Below are positions 55,201-64,000 of a stretch of 64,000 bases of DNA, piece by piece. The notes beneath the pieces were generated by a model, which searched no databases, had not been told where the DNA came from, and saw only the letters and a list, made by a program, of their open reading frames with translations. Source of the DNA: Lepas anatifera (lineage: Eukaryota > Arthropoda > Thecostraca > Lepadidae); NCBI GenBank assembly GCA_034440635.1, contig JAOTON010000977.1, forward strand, positions 1,088,501 to 1,152,500. The letters run 5' to 3'. Position 1 is the first letter of the stretch; each line of letters opens with the position of its first letter. A program made the translations under genes and the position numbers.

Positions 55201-58200
55201 AGCCACCTTCGCATTGACGGGGGGCGGGTACCCGCCCCCCTCCCCTAAGATCTCGAGAACCACAGTAGGTAGCGAAAAACGGTAAACGGCGTTGGGCTGC
55301 CCATCCACTTCTCCATCGAAAACGTTTGAACCATTTTTTTGTCAGGTCACATTTAAGGTCACGAGAGGTCAAAACATGCCGTCATAGGGATAACATGTAA
55401 ATTCAGTTTTTCGGCCATTACATCTGAACAAGTAAAGATAGAGCAAAACGATTTGAACTATATGAATCCTCTCAGCAAGCCAAATCGAATGATATATAAG
55501 TTGACCTTGCTAGGTCAAATCAAGGATTTGACCTGACCTGAGGTCAGGTCAGGGTCAAATTATATAAAATGCATATCATTAGAACCGCAAATCCCAGGCG
55601 AGTCTAATGCAGCTAAAATAAATGCTCTATCACCATCCGTTACTGAGTTATTCCTTAAAAACCATTTTCCCATGTATTTCCAATGGAGAGGTCATGCCTC
55701 GTACCTGACCTTAGGTCATCGATATAAAAAATACCGGAACATATTTTAGAGAACTCGGTGGGGCCATTATGTGATATGAGTTTTAATCGGATAAGTTCAC
55801 TCTGCTCCGACTTATGCTATCTTAAACTTTTTTGAGGTCGGGTCATTTGACCTGCACTGGTGACCTGACCTGAGATGACCTAACCTTAAAGTTTTCACAG
55901 AAGTTGTAAAAATGATGAGGGAAAAGGTATGCCAAGTACGGCGGCGCGTAGCGCCGCCGTTTTTCTGCTATCTCCGAAAAACCCGAGGGGGAGCGGGTAC
56001 CCGCCCCCCGTCAATGCGCGTGTTAAAAATAGGATGTGAGGCAACCTGTTCAAGTGACCAAGTCGAATGCGTTATGATTTCAGGAAATTTTTCGCATATA
56101 TTGACATATCCAAATTACTTCCTGGGAATGAAAGCCTTTCAGACACGTTTTTTTTACATTGTATGAATCCTCTCAAACGTATGCTGTGCTGCACTGGGTC
56201 ACCTTGTATCGATACTATTTTTCCATCTCTGGGAACGATGTAATTTTGTGAGTTAGTGGTGCTTATAGGATAAGTTATACTTGTTTCAATTATTGATAAA
56301 GTCGCGACATTTTTGTAATTTTCGCTTAAGGCTGCAAGGCTCATTACTAATAAGTTGCTTTGGCCTCGTCTCCCCCGAGACAATGGATCTCTTTCTATCA
56401 CTTTTAATGACTGCCAGTTGTTAAACTGGCAGCCATTAAATATTTATCACTTATAGATCTTGTTCAAGTTGTTGCCAGTTAAGTTTTAGGAGTCGGAGTC
56501 TCACTCGGGTCATCAAGGGACTTTTTTACGGAGACCCCGACTTCACCACCCAAACGAGCAACTCCCACGATGAAGGGTTAATTAAGGAACCAAAGTTGAA
56601 CGTCCCACAAGGCATAACGACGTCCGTCTACCTCAGGTCACCCCTCACCAGTCAGTTGCCAGCTGACCTACGGTATTTACGGTACCTACCACGCAAGTTG
56701 ACCTAAATTATTTTGCCAGAATTTGCAAAAATGTCGAGTTAGAGGTACGATAGAAGTACGGTGGCGCTGCGCGAAGGTGTTTTTTTTTTTGTTTTGCTTC
56801 CTGTAGAAACCTGAGGAGGCCGGTTGCCCGCCCCCTCGTGTGGGTGCGTGTTAATTCTCATAAATTCTGACACTTGCACGATGAAAATTTCGTAAAGATA
56901 ATGCAATATGATTGCAAGCAACCGATTACAAAAACAATCGCTTTGTTTGCGGTGTTAAACATAAGGCTGTAGTACCGCAGTGGTCAAAAACCGCCTGCAT
57001 ACCTACCTTAGGTGCTAAAAATTTGTAATTTATAGCAAAAACGCTTTTTTTAAATTCATTGAAAGATATTTTATGAAGCAAAATTTTTCAGGTGTCTAAA
57101 AGGGCAATTTCAACTGCGAGAAGGTCAAGCTAGGTAAAAAAGAAACGGTCAAACGAATTAAAAGTCAAAATTTTAAAATTTTCTTTTTTCAAAATAATGT
57201 ATAGTTCAAGATGAGTTCAATGATTTACAAAACTTGTAAATCAGGCAATGAGTTTTTTTAGTTATGAAGCATCAAAGATGAGTCTACAAGGTGACGTCCC
57301 GAAGATGCCTCGGGCTATAACTCGGTCACCGTTGGTCGGAGGGGCTAAGATTCTCATAGGCGTGTTCCTGGCCCAAAACTACCCCGGAGACAAAGTTTCA
57401 GATTTTTTCTAGACACGGTGGCGTCAAATTTGAAAAAAATGGTCGTTTTGTCCTGGAATGCCCCAGCTACATGTAAGACTCCTATACTCCTTGAATGTGT
57501 TCCAGTGCGGCGTACCTTCAGGTCTGCCACTGCTTGCACGTTCTAAGACTAATCGACTGCTGGAGAGACTTGTGAGTAATCATGGGCCGGTGGCTGACGG
57601 CTGTCCCAATCCGCAGAGGATGAGAGAGGCGTACCGGATCGAGTCTCTGGTGGAAGAGCAAAAGACAGTGACCGAATCGAAGGCATCTCTGTACAAAACG
57701 GAATGCGTGGAACTGATGGACCAGATGCGGGCTATTCAGGCGGAACAGGTATGTTTCCTTGAAGGGAATATGGCATCTTCATGGGATTTGAACTAAGGTA
57801 TCGGTTATGTAGAACATAACCGGTTTGATTTTTCGTCTCTCTTTGAACTTGCCATCTGCGGAGCGGCAACGCTTCACGATTGCACTTACTTACAAGTAAC
57901 GTCTAGTAACTTGTACAAAGTAACGTCTCGAACGGGGAGTTTCTCGGCATTGGGCCATGTCGTCATTTTCAGATTTCGTATTTTAACTAGTAAATTTGAT
58001 ATGTTTATGTTATAGTGAGTTCGAAACCAAATGCATATTAGAAAGACCCAGAAAATTCCGTTAAATGAATGGGGAGTGAGAATGAAGCTGAGCCTGGTAC
58101 AAATTTAGGGGCAAATAAGCCCTTCAATATAGTATGTTCTCATAATTATGACTAATTATGACGCACAGTTTCTAAGAAAATGCGAGAGGTGAACCCACAT

Positions 58201-61200
58201 AAAATGACTCACCTGGTAGTGATAGAAACTGGAAAAATTTGAGCTGGCTCCTAAAAGTTACCATACATAATTAGCAATTTGGTTGATTGCACTTTAGCAG
58301 ATTTCTGGTGTTACCCTCGCTCTCGCAGACCTTTTCTAGCTGGCCTTGCGGCCGATCTGATCTCTTGGACTGGATGGACTCACCGACAGTGCGGTTGCCG
58401 TGTGGTGTTGCAGGCGGAGGTCTTCTCTCGTCTGCGCGAGCGGCTGGCCGCAGAGGCGGCGCTGGAGCTGCCACCGGTGGCGCCACCGCCGCCGCCGCCG
58501 CTGCCCCAGCTGCGGGTTCTGCTGCATCCGCTGCCCGAGGACCAGGCGCTCCGCTCCGAGGTCAAAACTGAGCCGGGCGCTCTCAGACGATCCTACAGCA
58601 TAAAATCTAACCGCCAGAATGGAATGTGAGCCACACGGAAATGGACCTGCCGCCTGTGTTGAAGCAGATTTGCCGAGTTTATTGGTGGACAGGGACTGGG
58701 AGACTGTGCACCAGGAATGGAGTAAACAATAAAAGCAGTAAATAGAGCGAGATGCAGTTCTGCGCATAGAATAATGGCTCTTCATTTTGTTTACGCCGAT
58801 GACATTTGGCTCTGCTTTGTAAGTGTTTCGTTGTCTGGACCGGGCCCGAGGCTTCCCGTGTAGGCCGTTTGGTACGTGTTCACACGGTGTGTTGGCCGAG
58901 GCGGGACAGGGGAAGCGGACGCGGGCCGGCCGGTGACGTGGGCCTGTGTCGGCAGACCTGCCCCGGAGCCGAGCATCCCGGACCCCGGTCCGGAGCCGAC
59001 CCCAGCCGACGACTTCCGACTGAACATCCCCGGGACTCGGACCCACAGCTGCACACCAAGAACTGCCACATGGCGGCGCTGGGTAGGTCGTCACCGCCCC
59101 CGCTGCACTGCAGGCAAGGACGGACTGGAGTTTTTCACCGCTGGGCTGGTCCGATCTGAACCAAGCTGGAGAGTGACTATTTTTACCCGGCTGAGAGTTT
59201 GTGTTCTATAAACCTACCTCACATACTCGTTTAACTCACAGTGCAATGTACTGCAGTCTAGTGTATATAACCTTAAACGTGAGTGGACAGACCGCTCAAG
59301 AGTACGGCATGCTTAGGCTGAGCCGGCGGCTACCCTGTTTCCGCCCGTTTAAGCACGGTGTACTGAGCTGATCACCCCAGCACCATACTCTGTATGGTGG
59401 ACATTGTCCTGGACAGCGAAGCTGGCCGGGCGCCGGACCGGCGTTTTGAAATATTATTTCTCGGGCCCGGTCCGGCCCGGCAGAAAATGGAATCGGCGCG
59501 GTCCGACCTCCGGTGTTTCTCCCCTCCCCGCCCCACTGTGCTTACTATCCTGGAGAAGCCAGCCACCTTTCTGTATTGTTCGGGAATCTCCTTGTAAAAA
59601 TGACGTGGGTATCCATGTTAGGTATTCGGGTTTAAGTCTCCATATATCCATGTCGGGATGCAGTGATAGAGTGCTCAGTTTCACGTGCCCACAGGCCTGG
59701 TGGCTACACCGTTCGCGGAGACGCTGCGCTCCCGCCTGAAGGCCCGACCGCGTAGGCAGGCCTTCGATAGAACCCTGGACGGCTTCCTCTACAGCAACTG
59801 GGTGCGCTAGCTTCGTACTGCGGGTGCCAATGTGTGTTGTTCTTAATACCAAGACGTGAGCTTGAAGGTGCTGAAATTCTGCGTTGATGGGAGTGCTTAC
59901 GCTTTACCGAGTTTTATATACAATCTGGTGTTCAAGAAAAATGCTTAACAACATTTCCAGTTAGGTATAGTGTAAACTGCCAGACGTCATGCTAAAGAAA
60001 TAGTACAAAGATATCGTACTAGAATTTTTTAGTTGTCAGGCTAGGTGCGTTACCTGTGTTTTCTCTTTCTCTTACCAGTAAAAAATAGGCGATGAAAGGA
60101 ACAGAACAAGTGAGGTCCAGTTCTCAAGCAGCGATGATTGCTGTATTTTCTAGCGGACAATGTGAGCGGAGTTGAAATACTGGACGACCATTCTCTGGGA
60201 TGCCGCTTGGCGCTGCGTGTAGCTGCTCTGACCTCACGCCCCCTCTGCTCTGACCTCACGCCCCTCTGCTCTGACCTCACGCCCGCTCTGCTCTGACCTC
60301 ACACCCGATCTGCTCTGACCTCTCACCCGCTCTGCTCTGACCTCACGCCCGCTCTGCTCTGACCTCACGTCCGCTCTGCTCTGACCTCACACCCGCTCTG
60401 CTCTGACCTCACGCCCGCTCTGCTCTGACCTCATACCCGATCTGCTCTGACCTCTCACCCGCTCTGCTCTGACCTCACGCCCGCTTTGCTCTGACCTCAC
60501 GTCCGCTCTGCTCTGACCTCACACCCGATCTGCTCTGACCTCTCACCCGCTCTGTCTGACCTCACACCCGATCTGCTCTGACCTCTCACCCGCTCTGCTC
60601 TGACCTCACGCCCGCTCTGCTCTGACCTCAAGTCCGCTCTGCTCTGACCTCACACCCGCTCTGCTCTGACCTCACGCCCGCTCTGCTCTGACCTCATACC
60701 CGCTCTGCTCTGACCTCACGCCCGCTTTGCTCTGACCTCACGTCCGCTCTGCTCTGACCTCACACCCGCTCTGCTCTGACCTCACGCCCTCTCTGCTCTG
60801 ACCTCACACCCGCTCTGCTCTGACCTCACGCCTCTCTGCTCTGACCTCACGCCCGCTCTGCTCTGACCTCACACCCGCTCTGCTCTGACCTCACGCCCGC
60901 TCTGCTCTGACCTCACACCCGATCTGCTCTGACCTCACGCCCGCTCTGCTCTGACCTCACGCTCGCTCTGCTCTGACTTGTCACCCGCTCTGCCTGACCT
61001 CACGCCCGCTCTGCTCTGACCTCACACCCGCTCTGCTCTGACCGCACGCCCGCTCTGCTCTGACCTCACACCCGATCTGCTCTGACCTCACGCCCGCTCT
61101 GCTCTGACCTCACGCTCGCTCTGCTCTGACTTGTCACCCGTCTGCCCTGACCTCACGCCCGCTCTGCTCTGACCTCACACCCGCTCTGCTCTGACCGCAC

Positions 61201-63119
61201 GCCCGCTCTGCTCTGACCTCACACCCGCTCTGCTCTGGTTACAGCGTAAGCGGAAGCTGTGTCTGCCGCCTGTTGCCGCCGCTGCCAAGCGGACACCCCT
61301 GGAAACACAGCCGGTCCTGCGCGGCAGCCGGCCCCGACGGCGCGGCGTGCGGCTCTGCTCAGGGACGCCGAGCTCGCCGGCCACCGCGCCCACCTCCCGC
61401 TCATCCAGTCCAGTCACCAACACTGGCTCCGGCTCCCTGTCGCCGGACGGCGGCTCCTCGCCGCGGGGCGAGCCGTGCGACGCCGCCCCGCTGCTACACA
61501 ACGGCGTCGGCACCAGCACCGCTGACGGGTACGTGCAGCAGGAGGGTCTGTCCAGGACTGGACCCCGGCCGGCCGGCTCGGAGGACGCGGGCGGCAGCCG
61601 GCGGCGGCGGCGCTGCGACCACTGCGGCGGCGTGGGCTCCCTGCTGGTGTGCGACACCTGTCCGCGAGTGTTCCACGGCTCGTGTCTGAACGGGCCGCTG
61701 CCGGCCGGCTCCGACCTCTGGAGCTGCCACTGGTGCCTGGCTGGCGCGGCAGCTGACGGCGAGGCCGATGGCCCCGACCCGCCGCAGCAGGCAGCTGCCT
61801 CCAGCCCAGACACAGCGCCGGAGACCCTCCGTACTGCTGCCGCACAACAAGTCCACGAGCCGGGCATACTGGCCGACGACGACGGCATGCTCCTGTCAGG
61901 GTCTTCTCCATCGTGGGTTCGGCATCGTAAGTTGCCAGACCCACCGGTGCTCCTGCCAGCTGACGTGTTCGACACAGACGACACTGCCGCATCTGCAACT
62001 GCAAACGCACGACCCTCCCCTCCCGTGCCAGCCGTGGACACCGAAGCCGCTGCGGCTGCTGCCGCGACGGCCGAAACTGGGTCGGACCCGGAGATGTCCG
62101 AGGAAAATATGCACTTTGAGATGTCCGAGGAACCTTTGCATTTGGAGATGTCCGGGGAACCTCTGCACTTGGAGATGTCCGAGGACAGTTCCGAGATGCA
62201 GCTGCCTGAGGAACAAATGAATCCGGATATGCTCGATGAGCGGATGGACCAAGATATGCTCGAGGAACGGATGGACCAGGATATGCTCGATGAGCGGATA
62301 GACCAGGATATGCTCGAGGAACGGATGGAACCGGACATAGTCGAAGAACCAATGAACCCGGATGTAGTCGAAGAGCCAATTGACCCGGAGGTGCCAGGGG
62401 ACTGTTTTGAGCTGGAAACGCTGGAGGAAGAGACGGACCTGAAGACTACCGGGGAACAGCTGGACCTTGGGACGTCTGAGGAACGGCTGGACCTGGGTAC
62501 ACCTGAGGAACGGTGGGATCCAGTAGCCTCCTCGGAGGATCGGATTGACCCCGAACTACTCGCGAAAGGACCCAACACGGAGACGCCCAGGACTGAGGCT
62601 GATCTGGAGCCGCCAGAAAAATGTACAGACCCGGATAAGCTCGAGGAAGGAATTGACCTGGAGACGCCTGAAGAATGGCCAGAGCCAGAGTCGCTTGAGG
62701 AATGCTCGGTTTCAGAGCCTTCGGGGATATGGTTACCCAAGGAAGGAACTGAGGACCGGCCGGGAGCGCTTGAAAAACAAATGGGTCGAATTATGCCAGA
62801 GATACAACGGAACCCGAATCCAACTGAGGAACGGCCCGGTCTGGAGACACCGGAGGAAAGGACAGATCCAGGGGCACCTGAGGAAAGGGCAGATCCAGGG
62901 ACACCTGAGGAGAGGGCAGATCCAGATATAACTGACGGGCGGCCGAATCCAGGAGCGCCTGAGGAAAGGGCAGATCTAGGGGCGACTGAGGACAGGCCGG
63001 GTCCGGAGACTGAATGTTTATCGGAAATGCTAGAGGAGTCCTCAGAAGTGTCTCGGGAACGGCCGAACCTGGAGAGGCCGGAGCGGTTTGCTGTACTCTT
63101 CGCAGACGCACTGGACTAG
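52030..63119 (+). CDS. PHD-finger protein, PHF21A/BHC80-like, about 850 residues, six coding exons seen
   Basis: PHF21A/BHC80 is a nuclear reader of unmethylated H3K4 in LSD1-CoREST repressor complexes. The assignment rests on order and local similarity: an N-terminal helical region (AYRIESLVEEQKTVTESKA, FSRLRERLAAE), a short block HMAALGLVATPF followed by basic residues that parallels the KLAFMVSLGLVT block of PHF21A, a basic RKRK/RPRRRG segment, and then a C4HC3 PHD finger (CDHC, CDTC, FH, C, CHWC). Exons: 52030-52200, 57617-57748, 58414-58625 (or to 58560), 59006-59082 (or from 58956), 59695-59801 and 61245-63119. Phases are consistent for either pairing of exons 3 and 4. The C-terminus is unlike vertebrate PHF21A: in place of a leucine-zipper-like coiled coil it has over 300 acidic repeat-like residues. 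The 5' end is uncertain: ATG at 52051 fits, but the frame is open back to the acceptor. An alternative is another PHD protein of the same broad type. Confidence 0.65.
53166..56854. mobile_element. TTAA-bounded element D at the centre of the palindrome
   Basis: Left end TTAACACGCACCCACACGAG, right end CTCGTGTGGGTGCGTGTTAA, 3.7 kb apart. The bases outside are also mirror images (CAGAATTTATGAGAA and TTCTCATAAATTCTG), so either D inserted at the TTAA centre of an existing palindrome or the ends were copied together with the flank. The interior has GGTCA-rich stretches typical of the TTAA families, a 38-bp hairpin at 56403-56440, and element C. Confidence 0.6.
55175..56026. mobile_element. TTAA-target element C
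   Basis: Perfect terminal inverted repeats TTAACACGCGCATTGACGGG and CCCGTCAATGCGCGTGTTAA. Subterminal TTTTTCTGCTATCTCCGAAA and AAACC are shared with families A and B. The interior has many GGTCA/TGACC motifs. Non-coding. Confidence 0.85.
57617..57748 (+). CDS. PHD-finger gene, second exon seen (helical)
   Basis: Acceptor CCCAATCCGCAG, donor GTATGT, phase 0 to 0, 44 codons. Encodes REAYRIESLVEEQKTVTESK and ELMDQMRAIQAEQ, predicted helical or coiled coil. Confidence 0.75.
57749..58413. other. Intron of the PHD-finger gene, no feature seen
   Basis: 665-bp intron. Right after the donor, AAGGGAATATGGCATCTTC resembles the terminus of element F (AAGGGAATGTGGCACCTT), possibly a decayed end. Confidence 0.4.
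58414..58625 (+). CDS. PHD-finger gene, third exon seen (polyproline, SUMO-like motif)
   Basis: Acceptor GTGGTGTTGCAG. Encodes VFSRLRERLAAEAALELPP, a polyproline run, and then VKTEP (a SUMO-acceptor-like motif). Two donors are possible: GTCAAA after 58560 or the stronger GTGAGC after 58625, just before an in-frame stop at 58627. I prefer the latter. Confidence 0.6.
59006..59082 (+). CDS. PHD-finger gene, fourth exon seen
   Basis: The coding frame LHTKNCHMAALG ends in phase 1 at donor GTAGGT. The acceptor depends on the previous donor: CCCCAG before 59006 pairs with the 58625 donor, and GTCGGCAG before 58956 pairs with the 58560 donor. Confidence 0.55.
59083..59694. other. Intron of the PHD-finger gene, no feature seen
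   Basis: 612-bp GC-rich intron without a repeat; short open frames on both strands are not supported. Confidence 0.5.
59695..59801 (+). CDS. PHD-finger gene, fifth exon seen
   Basis: Acceptor CACGTGCCCACAG, donor GTGCGC, phase 1 to 0. Encodes LVATPFAETLRSRLKARPRR and RTLDGFLYSNW. Together with the preceding AALG it resembles the SLGLVT...RKRR...Y block of PHF21A. Confidence 0.75.
60222..61244 (+). repeat. 22-bp minisatellite abutting an acceptor of the PHD-finger gene
   Basis: About 46 units of GCTCTGCTCTGACCTCAC then RCCC, running directly into the functional 3' splice site GCTCTGCTCTGGTTACAG. Each unit has a pyrimidine-rich CTCTGCTCTGAC with CTGAC, matching a metazoan branch-point consensus. 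Unlike the synaptojanin arrays, the exon itself is not copied. The rest of the intron (59802-60221) is unremarkable. Confidence 0.93.
61245..63119 (+). CDS. PHD-finger gene, last exon (PHD finger and acidic repeat tail)
   Basis: Begins RKRKLCLPPVAAAAKR after acceptor CTGGTTACAG and runs 624 codons to TAG at 63117-63119. The PHD finger lies at 61614-61736 with spacing CDHC, CDTC, FHGSC, CHWC, so all eight zinc ligands are present. From about 62090 the protein becomes a string of 10-11-residue acidic repeats (EMSEEPLHL, DQDMLEERM, PDIVEEPMN, GTPEERADP types). The reverse strand is open for 521 codons, but that is a serine-rich shadow. Confidence 0.88.
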   Translation, partial: RKRKLCLPPVAAAAKRTPLETQPVLRGSRPRRRGVRLCSGTPSSPATAPTSRSSSPVTNTGSGSLSPDGGSSPRGEPCDAAPLLHNGVGTSTADGYVQQEGLSRTGPRPAGSEDAGGSRRRRRCDHCGGVGSLLVCDTCPRVFHGSCLNGPLPAGSDLWSCHWCLAGAAADGEADGPDPPQQAAASSPDTAPETLRTAAAQQVHEPGILADDDGMLLSGSSPSWVRHRKLPDPPVLLPADVFDTDDTAASATANARPSPPVPAVDTEAAAAAAATAETGSDPEMSEENMHFEMSEEPLHLEMSGEPLHLEMSEDSSEMQLPEEQMNPDMLDERMDQDMLEERMDQDMLDERIDQDMLEERMEPDIVEEPMNPDVVEEPIDPEVPGDCFELETLEEETDLKTTGEQLDLGTSEERLDLGTPEERWDPVASSEDRIDPELLAKGPNTETPRTEADLEPPEKCTDPDKLEEGIDLETPEEWPEPESLEECSVSEPSGIWLPKEGTEDRPGALEKQMGRIMPEIQRNPNPTEERPGLETPEERTDPGAPEERADPGTPEERADPDITDGRPNPGAPEERADLGATEDRPGPETECLSEMLEESSEVSRERPNLERPERFAVLFADALD

Positions 63120-63352
63120 CGAATAGGCCGCAGGGCGGCGGGACTGGTTCTGTGTTGGAGAGGGTGACTGGCGGCGTTTGGTTGACGTCGATTGTTTTTC
63201 GGCGCGGTTGAATTGCCCAGTGAGGTGGGCTGACTGCGCCTTTTGCAGTAGAAATGTGGAAACATGTGTGTTATTCGTCACTGATGCGTCATTTACTGAA
63301 ACTGTGCGATACCTAGCAAGCCGATAGATTGGTATTGGACCCGCTGGGACGT

Positions 63353-63358
63353 AATAAA
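63353..63358 (+). terminator. Polyadenylation signal of the PHD-finger gene
   Basis: AATAAA 234 nt downstream of the TAG stop, followed by a TG/T-rich stretch (GTTCCTGATTTTGTAAAC) suitable as the downstream element. Confidence 0.65.
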
Positions 63359-63379
63359 CAAGTTCCTGATTTTGTAAAC

Positions 63380-64000
63380 ACCTGGTCTTCTCTTTTTACA
63401 CCAAAAGGATCTGTGCATGCCGACCGCTATCGATGCTATGGCGGAGTTTGGGGTTGACAACTTGCGGATAGAGGACCTCGCCACCAACCGCGACGAGAGG
63501 TTTGCGGGAAATTAGATGCCAATGGCCGGGTTAGGCCCAACGTGGCCTGGCATGACTGATTGGACCCCGTGGGTTAGTGTGATTGCCTCCTTCACAGACC
63601 GCGACAGTCATCGGAACCATGTAACTTCGTGTCAAAGCCGACGGGGCAACCGATGCAATTTTCGCGGGATGAAGGGAGGGGGGGCGCAAGCTTCGCCTTC
63701 ATGGGAGCTATACCAGCGCTTTCTCCAGCCTACTCTCAATTAATGTTCTTCTCGACTTTCCATTGGTAGTAAAATTGGTAGTCAACGGCTTTGGGAGGTG
63801 GTTGAAGGAGGCGTTGGAAACGGCTTTTTGATCCCAGGAATTACAGAGGGGCAGGGAGAACTTCTGATGCAGTGCTGCGTCTGACAAATCCGAAGTTTAG
63901 TTTCCAGGCTTGTCGACCTGGTATTGTTGGTGCCGGTGTTGGCCTGGAATTGAAGTACGGGTCCCCGCGGACTAGTAGTGAGGCCACTCCAGCTATGGCC
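63380..64000. other. No gene recognised
   Basis: A short open stretch at 63417-63515 (MPTAIDAMAEFGVDNLRIED and so on, 32 codons) follows an acceptor-like TTTTTACACCAAAAG, but it matches nothing I know. The rest is unassigned. Confidence 0.3.

Larger units (their letters stand above)
52553..57470. repeat. Large palindrome (arms about 770 bp) in intron 1 of the PHD-finger gene
   Basis: 52553-53330 is the inverted copy of 56690-57470. Matching landmarks include GGATTCCAGGACA/TGTCCTGGAATGCC, GGGTAGTTTTGGGCCAGGAA, CACTTGCACGATGAAAATTT and CGGCCTCCTCAGGTTTC. The arms carry the TTAACACGCACCC terminus within them and surround 3.4 kb that includes element C. Divergence looks similar along the whole arm. 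Confidence 0.85.

Noticed and set aside
58561..58629. Stop at 58627 as the end of a short separate gene
   Set aside because: A strong GTGAGC donor lies right before it, and the downstream exons continue in phase to a PHD finger.
61175..62740. 521-codon serine-rich minus-strand frame
   Set aside because: Antisense of the PHD-finger last exon; the plus strand has the zinc ligands, splice site and polyadenylation signal.
63417..63515. Small open frame MPTAIDAMAEF...
   Set aside because: Only 32 codons, no recognisable domain and no confirmed splice partner.
1..64000. tRNA or rRNA genes
   Set aside because: No cloverleaf with A/B box motifs or rRNA core sequence was recognised on reading; a dedicated covariance-model scan could not be run.

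Overview
This is eukaryotic (metazoan) DNA. It has multi-exon genes with GT-AG introns, a non-LTR retrotransposon, short inverted-repeat transposons with clean target-site duplications, and very large minisatellites. Coding exons are mostly very GC-rich. The gene content fits an invertebrate, probably an arthropod; a crustacean such as a barnacle is only a guess. Nothing looks bacterial.

Three host genes can be supported. (1) On the minus strand, 9433-8681, a single-exon gene encodes a 250-residue secreted or surface MAM-like protein. (2) On the minus strand, 40651-20339, a complete synaptojanin gene has 23 coding exons and about 1323 residues. It encodes a SAC phosphatase, an inositol-polyphosphate 5-phosphatase, an RRM-like domain and a proline-rich tail with DPW/WDxF and PxxPxR motifs. 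All splice phases agree, except for one extra base in exon 17 and one donor choice at exon 12. (3) On the plus strand, 52030-63119, a divergently oriented gene encodes a PHD-finger protein resembling PHF21A/BHC80, with a long acidic, repeat-built C-terminus.

Layout: 0-2.8 kb, no gene seen, one hAT-like MITE; 2.83-7.75 kb, a 33-bp-unit satellite; 8.7-9.4 kb, the MAM-like gene; 9.4-20.3 kb, nested transposons (TTAA-target and hAT-like); 20.3-40.7 kb, synaptojanin; 41-51 kb, retrotransposon relics interrupted by TTAA elements; 52-63.4 kb, the PHD-finger gene, whose first intron holds a large palindrome with TTAA elements; 63.4-64 kb, nothing assigned.

The most unusual signal is that the minisatellites in the introns are not randomly placed. 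At many synaptojanin exons (7, 10, 12 on both sides, 13, 18, 20) an array starts exactly at the splice junction, and its unit is a copy of that junction, so the donor or acceptor is repeated from a few to more than a hundred times. At exon 12 the reading frame is kept only if a donor inside the array is used. The PHD-finger gene has a similar array abutting an acceptor, with a branch-point-like CTGAC in each unit. Second in interest are the TTAA elements, where nested and empty sites within this window define the target duplication directly.
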